Source: a virus
Length of the DNA: 37,897 nt
Direction: 5' to 3' (one strand)
Virus record (IMG/VR): IMGVR_UViG_3300047356_000273
Span: 1-37,897 of that record
Shown here: positions 29,033-35,476 of the stretch, piece by piece
Position numbering within the stretch: the first letter of the stretch is position 1
Layout: each line of letters begins with the position of its first letter
Notes under the pieces: generated by a model
The model's database searches: none
Told to the model about the DNA's origin: nothing
What the model saw: only the letters and a program-made list of their open reading frames with translations
Translations under genes and position numbers: made by a program

Positions 29033-29536
29033 TTATTGGTTGTGCTTGTTTACCATCTCTTCTGCCTTCTTATTTAGCTCTTTAATAAACCCAAGGCTCT
29101 CTTTAGGGCGGTCATCTATCCAGTTATCTTGCATCATTGCATCCCTAAGAACCGCTAAGCCTGTGATTGCATGGGATAGGTGATGGATGCCAGAGTCTGG
29201 GTCTAAGTCTTCGCCCTCCCACCAAGCGGCTAGGTGTCTAAAGCAAGCATCATAATATACAGAACCACGCACTCCAGCGTCCCTCCAGTTGTAACGACCA
29301 TATTTAAGGTCACCGTGTAGCTTTACTAATCCAGACTCTAGGAGCACTGGTACGGGCATCCCTGAGATAGGAACCTTCTTGATACCACAGGCATCTTTAG
29401 GGTTAGTTGGTTTCACGTCATCGGGTGTTGGGTCGAGGCGCTCCTCTGCTGCTACTATTACGTTTGTCATATTCTGTGTGTGTCTTTTGTTAGCTTGTTC
29501 GATGTCATATAAAAGTTTGTCTATTGAGTTGGTCAT
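29033..29536 (-). CDS. DUF5664 / MazZ-type dATP/dGTP diphosphohydrolase-like protein
   Basis: 167 residues. The core (about 44-130) has NPKDACGIKKVPISGMPVPV, LVKLHGDLKYGRYNW, YYDACFRHLAAWWEGEDLD and GIHHLSHAITGLAVL, diagnostic of DUF5664, the family that includes MazZ of cyanophage S-2L (dATP/dGTP pyrophosphohydrolase). Glu/His/Asp residues in the RHLAAWWEGED and HHLSHA segments are the likely metal ligands. Start at 29536 overlaps the exonuclease stop (ATGA). An internal ATG at 29470 follows a CA-rich stretch GACACACACAGAAT and could be the actual or second start. No PurZ or DatZ was seen, so a 2-aminoadenine genome is not implied. Confidence 0.8.
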   Translation of the reverse strand: MTNSIDKLLYDIEQANKRHTQNMTNVIVAAEERLDPTPDDVKPTNPKDACGIKKVPISGMPVPVLLESGLVKLHGDLKYGRYNWRDAGVRGSVYYDACFRHLAAWWEGEDLDPDSGIHHLSHAITGLAVLRDAMMQDNWIDDRPKESLGFIKELNKKAEEMVNKHNQ

Positions 29537-30279
29537 TTCTTAGGCGTCCAGAGAGTTACTTCGTGAGTGTCAAAGTCGTAGTCACCATCCCGTAGGATAC
29601 GTGCTAGACGAGCAGTAAGCAGTGCTTCATATTCGGTTTCCCCTTTGGCTTTGTAGGCATCCACAACGGTCTTCCAAGTAGCACCGTTCTTCTCTAGGAG
29701 TTTCTTAGCGGTCATAGGGCCACAGCCTTTGATACCTCCGAAGCCATCAGTAGAGTCTCCCATGAGGGATTGGACTAGATGGAAGTGGTCTGCTTCTTCT
29801 TTGGTTATAATACGCAAGGTGTCCTTGAGGTGATTGTACCAATGGATAGGAAGGGTGGCGAAGTCCTTATCACCAGAGACAGCCACACGGTTCTCAGGGT
29901 CTTCAGTAGCCCAGATACCGATAGCGTCATCAGCCTCAATGTTAGGATAGAGTTCAGAGTCATACTCCTCCATCATCCAATCACGAAGCTCACCAATGCC
30001 TAGTGGCTTACGCTTGTCTTTACGGTTGGCTTTGTAAGCGGGCCAAAGGTTGTGACGGAACGTGCGACTAGGAGAGAAGAACACCTTGATCTTCTTACTC
30101 TTGAGAGCGTTACTGATGCTATCAATGTTACGGTCTGCTTCAGCCTTAGCTTCCACCATGTTGGTTTGAAGTGTCCAAGTGTCATCATCCCAGCGCATCT
30201 CTTGCTCAGCCGCACAAGCAGCCTTGTAGAGTATCATATCGCCATCAATGAGAAGTAGTTTGTTTTTTGTTTCTTTCAT
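29533..30279 (-). CDS. 5'-3' exonuclease (gp6-like)
   Basis: 248 residues, 5'-nuclease (PIN/FLAP) fold. Metal-binding acidic motifs LLLIDGDMI (Asp12, Asp14), NIEADDAIGIWA, VSGDKDFATL and GDSTDGFGG, then a helix-hairpin-helix-like GIKGCGPMTAKKLL (about 186-199). In T7 the protein degrades host DNA and removes RNA primers. The ATG follows AATACACACC, the CA-rich leader. Directly downstream of the DNA polymerase gene. Confidence 0.94.
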   Translation of the reverse strand: MKETKNKLLLIDGDMILYKAACAAEQEMRWDDDTWTLQTNMVEAKAEADRNIDSISNALKSKKIKVFFSPSRTFRHNLWPAYKANRKDKRKPLGIGELRDWMMEEYDSELYPNIEADDAIGIWATEDPENRVAVSGDKDFATLPIHWYNHLKDTLRIITKEEADHFHLVQSLMGDSTDGFGGIKGCGPMTAKKLLEKNGATWKTVVDAYKAKGETEYEALLTARLARILRDGDYDFDTHEVTLWTPKK

Positions 30280-30287
30280 GGTGTGTA

Positions 30288-32084
30288 TTAGTGTGTTTCT
30301 TTCCAGTTAGCCCCGACAGAGAACTCTCCATCTAGTGGGCAGTTAAACTTGAGAACCTCTCCAGCTTTCCCTAGAGCGTTACAGAATGTCCTACCGAGTT
30401 CGTCAGCGTGCTTAGGGTCACACGAGAACTGAACCTCATCGTGAACATTAGCGTGCATCTCGTAGGGTAGCTTTGCCATCCTTACAAACTCAATGAGTGC
30501 TTGCTTCATTACTACTGCACCTGCTGACTGAAGTAGTAGGTTCACAGCAGAGTGAGGAGAACGACAAGGCAGAGGACGTCCATCGATACCTCTTAGCATA
30601 CCCTTAGTTTCCAGAGCGTTAGCTACAGCGTCATAGAGTTTCTTGATGGAGGGTGTCTTACGCATGAAAGCTGTTTTGAGAGCTTTACCTTGCTTAGCGT
30701 TACCACCAACAATAGAACCAATCTTGGAATCCCCTGCGCCATACAGGAAAGCGTAGATGAATGTCTTAGCGTCATCACGAGTAGGTAACCCAGCAGCCTT
30801 TTGGTTTGCTGTGTGGATGTCACCTTCAAGAATAGTCTTAGCGTATTCCTTATCTCCGAACAGAGCTAGGTAGTGAGCTAGGCATCTCAACTCCAGGCCA
30901 CTAGCGTCAGCACCTACTAGCACCTTACCTTCTGGGACTGTGAAGCAAGAGCGACACTCGCCACCATAAGGCGCACGAGTAGACGGAACTTGAGCCACGT
31001 TCGGATTTCGGTGTGTGCATCGGCCTGAAACCGCACCGTTGGTATTCACTGAACCGTGGATACGTCCGTTGCGCTCTAGCTTGAGCCACGCTTGTTTACC
31101 CTCAGCCACTTGACCGAGACGCTTGGTGACGAGGAGGTACTCAAGGAGCTTTTCGGATTGGGGTGTTCCGATGTCCTTGAGCACCGCCTCGTTGATTGCT
31201 GGTCGTTTGCCCTCGTAGGAGCTAGGCTTCCAGCCGTTAGCCATTAGTCGTTCGGCGATCTGGTCACGACTGTTGGGGTTGAACGGGATGAGCTTAACAA
31301 CAGGCTCTCCCTTAGTTATCTCCTTAGCTTTGTAGCCCTTCTCGACCAAGGCTTTCTTGGTGCGGGACTTTGTGCCATCGGGAGCGAGCCACCAGCTACT
31401 CTTGGTGACTTCTTCAGTAGGCGCGAATAACTCACGCAATTCTATGTCAAGAGCAGCACGACGACCCATAAGGGTAGCTGTAAGTTCTTCTGCTGCTTTA
31501 ACGTCAAAAGGGAATCCGTTCATCTCTTGGATACGGATAGCTTTAGCAAAGGCGTGCTCTAGGTCACTTACTTGCTGTAGTCCACCTAGTCCCTTCTTTA
31601 GAAAGAACTCATAGAGAGACTTGGTGACCTCCACATCTTGGACACAATAGTCTTCCATCTCTTGAGACCACGTAGACCAGTCTTCGGTTTCCCCGTGGTC
31701 ACTCTTGTTGTTACCTATACGATAACCCCAAGCCTTCAAGCTGTGGGAACCAATGAGTTCTTTAGGGAAGCCTTCACGTTTGAAGTCATCGTTGCGAACA
31801 TCGGGAAACATAAACCTAGCAATAACAGCGGAGTCTAATACACCAGCGTGACGGTAGCCGTAGAGCTTCCAAAGGGCGATAGCATCAAAGCCAATACTGT
31901 TGTGTCCTACGATATGGTCAGCTTGTGAGAGACGGTCTAATCCTTGTTGGATACTGTCTGCTCGGTATGCTCCTGTTCCGTTCTGGTCAATTACCACAAG
32001 GCAGTGAAGGTCTTTAAGGTCACTTAGAGTTGACCAGTCCGTGATGCCGTTGGTTTCTATGTCGAAGTAAGCTATTGTTTTCAT
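30288..32084 (-). CDS. DNA polymerase, family A (gp5-like)
   Basis: 598 residues from the ATG at 32084 (T7 gp5: 704). The proofreading exonuclease domain has YFDIETNG (Asp8, Glu10), VGHNSIGFDA and DYCVQDVEV. Polymerase motifs: A, GADASGLELRCLAHY (Asp393); B, RDDAKTFIYAFLYGAG; C, NVHDEVQF (Asp549, Glu550). The frame is open a further 19 codons upstream, but the chosen start overlaps the previous stop as ATGA and begins at the exonuclease motif as in T7. The stretch corresponding to T7's thioredoxin-binding loop is much shorter. Confidence 0.96.
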   Translation of the reverse strand: MKTIAYFDIETNGITDWSTLSDLKDLHCLVVIDQNGTGAYRADSIQQGLDRLSQADHIVGHNSIGFDAIALWKLYGYRHAGVLDSAVIARFMFPDVRNDDFKREGFPKELIGSHSLKAWGYRIGNNKSDHGETEDWSTWSQEMEDYCVQDVEVTKSLYEFFLKKGLGGLQQVSDLEHAFAKAIRIQEMNGFPFDVKAAEELTATLMGRRAALDIELRELFAPTEEVTKSSWWLAPDGTKSRTKKALVEKGYKAKEITKGEPVVKLIPFNPNSRDQIAERLMANGWKPSSYEGKRPAINEAVLKDIGTPQSEKLLEYLLVTKRLGQVAEGKQAWLKLERNGRIHGSVNTNGAVSGRCTHRNPNVAQVPSTRAPYGGECRSCFTVPEGKVLVGADASGLELRCLAHYLALFGDKEYAKTILEGDIHTANQKAAGLPTRDDAKTFIYAFLYGAGDSKIGSIVGGNAKQGKALKTAFMRKTPSIKKLYDAVANALETKGMLRGIDGRPLPCRSPHSAVNLLLQSAGAVVMKQALIEFVRMAKLPYEMHANVHDEVQFSCDPKHADELGRTFCNALGKAGEVLKFNCPLDGEFSVGANWKETH

Positions 32085-32308
32085 GTGAATAAGATAGTGT
32101 AGTTTTGAGGTTGAACACCCATGATGTTGTACTCTACCCACTCGATTGCTTCATCTATTGTCATCCCATCGGCTTCAAATATCTGAACAAGTTTAGTGTG
32201 CTGGTAGACTGCAAAACCATTTTGGTCGTGGCCTACAATAGCCGAGGAGCATCCATCAAATAGGAAGGCTTCGTCCGCTAGGTCTTCTAAGTATTCTGTA
32301 GTTTTCAT
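32081..32308 (-). CDS. Hypothetical acidic protein between nuclease-like gene and DNA polymerase (75 aa)
   Basis: The frame is open to 32329, but the ATG at 32308 follows AAAGAACACACACAA, the phage's CA leader. Seventy-five residues, acidic, with EADGMTIDEAIEWVEYNIMG near the C-terminus. Stop overlaps the DNA polymerase start (ATGA), so it may tune polymerase translation. No function recognised. Confidence 0.65.
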   Translation of the reverse strand: MKTTEYLEDLADEAFLFDGCSSAIVGHDQNGFAVYQHTKLVQIFEADGMTIDEAIEWVEYNIMGVQPQNYTILFT

Positions 32309-32332
32309 TTGTGTGTGTTCTTTAATCAATGT

Positions 32333-32839
32333 TTACTGTTCATCTGTGTCAACGTCTTTTGCCCAGAGCTGGTGATACAGCGCTAGAACATCTGTCATCT
32401 TCACGATTGATAGGAGGTCTTTACGTCCCTTGCGTTGGTAGCCTTTGTAAAGGGCGTCCCTTCCTACAGCTACTCGGTCACCTAGGTCACATAACTTCTC
32501 ACCCATGAGGGCTAGGTCGTGACGCTTAACAAGAACGAAGTCGAGTAGGCGCTCAAAGGCAATCCAGTCGGCTTTCCCGTAGAGCCATCCAAACTTACCT
32601 TGGACGTTCTTGAACTCAAGCCATACAAGGTCATCTTGAACATCGTCATCTTTACGGGCAACACGCTTACGTGCTTTGACATCAATCTTACCGAAGTCAG
32701 AGACGTAATCTACGTGAGAGAACTGTTCCATAAGGTCAGCCGCTCGTGCTTCTGTTGCTCGTTCGTTTAACAGTTTAGCGAACATGGCTTCTACGCCTTG
32801 GCCTCGCTTCCATGATGAATCTTGTATCCATTTACTCAT
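32333..32839 (-). CDS. Putative PD-(D/E)XK-type nuclease-like protein
   Basis: 168 residues. Pattern Glu17 (QGVEAMFAKLL), Asp53 in GKIDVKARK, then LEFKNVQGKFGWLYG with Glu75-x-Lys77, followed by a helix (ADWIAFERLLDFVLV); this order of Glu, Asp and ExK in a beta-rich core is the PD-(D/E)XK signature. Similar ORFs occur between primase-helicase and polymerase in marine T7-like phages without assigned function. The remaining sequence (about 110-160) is basic and helical. Confidence 0.6.
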   Translation of the reverse strand: MSKWIQDSSWKRGQGVEAMFAKLLNERATEARAADLMEQFSHVDYVSDFGKIDVKARKRVARKDDDVQDDLVWLEFKNVQGKFGWLYGKADWIAFERLLDFVLVKRHDLALMGEKLCDLGDRVAVGRDALYKGYQRKGRKDLLSIVKMTDVLALYHQLWAKDVDTDEQ

Positions 32840-32857
32840 ATACTCCTTGGGTTGGGG

Positions 32858-34327
32858 TTAGTGTCCGAAGCCTGATGTCACATCTTCGGTGTCCTCAAAG
32901 AGGGGGTTAGTGTCCTCTGAGAGACGGCAAGTTTCTTTGTCATAAAGCAGGTTACAAGCTACGCCTGTCTCACCACTGAAACGGTTCTTTAGGACACGTA
33001 GGGTTGTCCTGTTTTTGTTCTCTACGTCTTGCTGGTTACGCTCTAGTCCGATGCACATATCAGATAGCTGAGCGATAGCCGCAGAGCCTCGTAGTTGTGC
33101 TAGGGATGTCGCGGCACCTTCCTCGTGTCCCTTGCCTTCAGGGCGCTTTAGGTGACTTACGAGAACAACACCGATGTTAGTTTCTTCAACAAGTGACCGT
33201 AGCTTGGTCATTGTGTTATCGATCATACGGCGCTCGTCGCCATCACCCATACCAGATACAATGATAGAGAGGTGATCCAGAACCACGTAGTCTACATCCA
33301 TAGCCTTAGCCATGTAGCGGATGTGTCCAAGTAGGTTGTCACTGTCTAGGGAACCCCAATGGTCATACAGGTAAAATCGCCCTGATCCGACTGTCTTCTT
33401 GTAAGCCTCGTTGTATTTAGCATCTGGAGTGAAGGGCTCTAGGTGTAACGGCTTAGACATTTCCAGACCGATAATACCGTTAGCTGTGCGCTCAATGGAT
33501 TCCTCAAGGGCTATGTAACCAAGCTTACGATCAGTAGTCTTGAGAACGTGTAGAGCAATCTCTTTACAAACAGCAGATTTACCGATGCCTGAGCCAGCAC
33601 AGAAGGTAACAATCTCACCTTTGCGGAGACCGTGGGTAAGAGAGTTAAGTCCATAGTAAGGGTAAGGGATGCTATCGTTTTCCTTGGGAACCGTGAGGCG
33701 CTCATAAAGCTCAGTGCCATCTACAATGTCATCGGGACGCCATACCTTAGCGTTCCAAAAAGCTTGGATTACTTCTTCACCTTTGTTGGCTAGAAGCATC
33801 TCGTTAGGGTCTTTCATAGACAACCTAGCAATCTTGCAAGTGCCAGCAGGAAGGATGTGAGCAACACTCTCAGCAGCCTCACGACCAGCCTTGTCTTCGT
33901 CAAACATAACGATGACTTCCTCCCAAGAGGATAGCCATTCAAGTTGCTTCTTAAAGATTGTCTTGGCTGACTGAGCACCACTGGGTAGCGATACTACAGG
34001 CCACTTGTTACCTTGGAGCTGGCTAACAGTAAGGCAATCAATCTCACCTTCAGTGATGACTAGCTTCTTACCGCCATTGGGCCATAGGTTCTGACCAAAG
34101 AAATAGTTAGGTGAGCCATTGCAGTGAAAGCTCTTGTCTGCAAAGCGATACTTCTGAGCTACCTGTGTTCCATCTAGGTTGCGATAGTTAGCAACGTGAC
34201 AGGGCTTACCGTTAAGCTCCCCTATTTGATAACCATACTTTACGCATGTGTCTTTGTGGATACCCCGTGGGGCTATTTCCATGAACTCTCCGTTTACAAA
34301 TCCTAGTGGTGATACTTGTGCTTCCAT
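32858..34327 (-). CDS. Alternative product: helicase without zinc domain (gp4B-like internal start)
   Basis: An in-frame ATG at 34327 is preceded by ACACCAACACATAACACACAA, the leader style of this phage's independently started genes, although it lies within coding sequence. Initiation there would give a 489-residue protein lacking the four-cysteine zinc domain. T7 makes the same pair, gp4A (566) and gp4B (503), from one gene. Shown as a nested product. Confidence 0.6.
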   Translation of the reverse strand: MEAQVSPLGFVNGEFMEIAPRGIHKDTCVKYGYQIGELNGKPCHVANYRNLDGTQVAQKYRFADKSFHCNGSPNYFFGQNLWPNGGKKLVITEGEIDCLTVSQLQGNKWPVVSLPSGAQSAKTIFKKQLEWLSSWEEVIVMFDEDKAGREAAESVAHILPAGTCKIARLSMKDPNEMLLANKGEEVIQAFWNAKVWRPDDIVDGTELYERLTVPKENDSIPYPYYGLNSLTHGLRKGEIVTFCAGSGIGKSAVCKEIALHVLKTTDRKLGYIALEESIERTANGIIGLEMSKPLHLEPFTPDAKYNEAYKKTVGSGRFYLYDHWGSLDSDNLLGHIRYMAKAMDVDYVVLDHLSIIVSGMGDGDERRMIDNTMTKLRSLVEETNIGVVLVSHLKRPEGKGHEEGAATSLAQLRGSAAIAQLSDMCIGLERNQQDVENKNRTTLRVLKNRFSGETGVACNLLYDKETCRLSEDTNPLFEDTEDVTSGFGH

Positions 34328-34486
34328 TTGTGTGTTATGTGTTGGTGTGTTTGTTTTGTTTCTGTTCGGTGTGAAGAGACCGCAGGAATAGCACTTGGTG
34401 CTTCCGTCAGAGTTGTGTGATAGGGCGTCGCTGCTTCCGCAGTCATCGCAAGGTTGGTGTGTGGCTACTGCCGTTAAGTCGTCCAT
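32858..34486 (-). CDS. DNA primase-helicase (gp4A-like)
   Basis: 542 residues from the ATG at 34486 (T7 gp4A: 566). A zinc-binding domain with Cys13, Cys16, Cys32 and Cys35 has the same spacing as T7. A TOPRIM primase core includes VITEGEIDCLTVSQL and IVMFDEDKAGREA. The RecA-like helicase has Walker A AGSGIGKSAV (Lys303), YIALEE, VVLDHLSIIVSG and LRGSAAIAQLSD. The C-terminus is acidic and ends EDVTSGFGH. A longer reading to 34663 adds 59 codons lying within endonuclease I in another frame and lacks family similarity. Overlaps endonuclease I by 13 bases. Confidence 0.95.
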   Translation of the reverse strand: MDDLTAVATHQPCDDCGSSDALSHNSDGSTKCYSCGLFTPNRNKTNTPTHNTQMEAQVSPLGFVNGEFMEIAPRGIHKDTCVKYGYQIGELNGKPCHVANYRNLDGTQVAQKYRFADKSFHCNGSPNYFFGQNLWPNGGKKLVITEGEIDCLTVSQLQGNKWPVVSLPSGAQSAKTIFKKQLEWLSSWEEVIVMFDEDKAGREAAESVAHILPAGTCKIARLSMKDPNEMLLANKGEEVIQAFWNAKVWRPDDIVDGTELYERLTVPKENDSIPYPYYGLNSLTHGLRKGEIVTFCAGSGIGKSAVCKEIALHVLKTTDRKLGYIALEESIERTANGIIGLEMSKPLHLEPFTPDAKYNEAYKKTVGSGRFYLYDHWGSLDSDNLLGHIRYMAKAMDVDYVVLDHLSIIVSGMGDGDERRMIDNTMTKLRSLVEETNIGVVLVSHLKRPEGKGHEEGAATSLAQLRGSAAIAQLSDMCIGLERNQQDVENKNRTTLRVLKNRFSGETGVACNLLYDKETCRLSEDTNPLFEDTEDVTSGFGH

Positions 34487-34851
34487 TCGTGTGGGAGCTT
34501 TTTCTCGCACCACAGGAACCCGTGTTTGTCGCACCAGTCCCCGTATGTGGTCTTGCTCTTTTTGCTTAGTGTGTTTGATGCTCGTTGAAATACAAAGCGG
34601 ATGTCCAGTTCGGGATGTGCTTCCCTCACTCGTAGGTGTTTGGTTCGGTCTGACGCTACCCAATAGCCCTTTACCTCCAGTATAATTCCATTGTCTAAAA
34701 CGAAGTCAGGCGTGTATTTGCACTCCTTCGTGTAAGTCAGTTTCATCGACTCGTAAGAGTGGGTAACCCCCGCCGCATTTAAGGCGGAGGCTACTGTCTC
34801 TTCGAACTTAGAACGGAACTTAGAACGGCGCGTTGGTCGTTTCCGCTTCAT
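34474..34851 (-). CDS. Endonuclease I (Holliday-junction resolvase, gp3-like)
   Basis: 125 residues (T7 gp3: 149). Catalytic residues align with T7: Glu17 (E20), Asp49 (D55) in YTPDFVL, Glu59 (E65) and Lys61 (K67) in GIILEVKGYW. The segment TKHLRVREAHPELDIRFVFQ is strongly T7-like. It resolves branched DNA and helps digest host DNA. Overlaps the SSB gene by 32 bases and the primase-helicase by 13. Confidence 0.95.
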   Translation of the reverse strand: MKRKRPTRRSKFRSKFEETVASALNAAGVTHSYESMKLTYTKECKYTPDFVLDNGIILEVKGYWVASDRTKHLRVREAHPELDIRFVFQRASNTLSKKSKTTYGDWCDKHGFLWCEKKLPHEWTT

Positions 34852-35422
34852 CAGCTACCGCGAAGGCATCATTGAGTGATTCCCCACTACCTACGTAGCC
34901 ATCTGCTTCAGCACCAAAGCCGAAGGAGCTATCACCTCCACCATACTCAATTAGGTCGAGCACTTGGACTGCGCGGAGACGCAAGGAGTAACCGAAGCCC
35001 TGACTTGGAACAAACCAAGTGTTTACTTCGACTGCCATCTTGAGGGTAGAACCGCTACCAATCTTAGGCATGGCAATCTTTTTACCTTGGCTGTCTACTG
35101 CCGCGATAGAGAACTCTAGTGTTCCCTTGGACTTGGTGTGAACCTTAGCCTTTTGCTTAGCGTAGATTTCGTGGTCGCCCTCGTCGGTAATACGCAGAGG
35201 AGCTGATGCTGCCATACGTATCTTGTCTTTACCTTGACGGCTACACTCTGCCTCGTAAGCGGCATCAAGTGTTGGCTGGACTAAAGCCTCGAAAGCTTTG
35301 AAGTCTCCTTCACTTACGTGGAGCTTACAACTATAAACGCCATCCTCATCAAACTTGGTGTCTGGTGTGTCTATGCGGGGCCATACTGCTTTACCTTTTG
35401 GTGTTGTTATTACTTTACTCAT
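34820..35422 (-). CDS. Single-stranded DNA-binding protein (gp2.5-like)
   Basis: 200 residues (T7 gp2.5: 232). An OB-fold-like body with family features (WPRIDTPDTKFDEDGVYSC; LRITDEGDHEIYAKQKAKVH; WFVPSQGFGYSLRLRAVQVL). The last 30 residues form an acidic tail (NDAFAVADEAE...) ending in Phe, as in T7 where the terminal Phe contacts polymerase and helicase. Located after RNA polymerase with a 54-base gap. Confidence 0.92.
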   Translation of the reverse strand: MSKVITTPKGKAVWPRIDTPDTKFDEDGVYSCKLHVSEGDFKAFEALVQPTLDAAYEAECSRQGKDKIRMAASAPLRITDEGDHEIYAKQKAKVHTKSKGTLEFSIAAVDSQGKKIAMPKIGSGSTLKMAVEVNTWFVPSQGFGYSLRLRAVQVLDLIEYGGGDSSFGFGAEADGYVGSGESLNDAFAVADEAETTNAPF

Positions 35423-35476
35423 GTTGTTTTACTATTACCTGTTATCGGTGGTTTTTACTGCTCAACTAACGGACTG

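Noticed and set aside
34487-34663. Longer N-terminus (59 extra residues) of the primase-helicase
   Set aside because: This stretch lies within the endonuclease I gene in another frame and shows no family similarity; the zinc domain begins at the shorter start.
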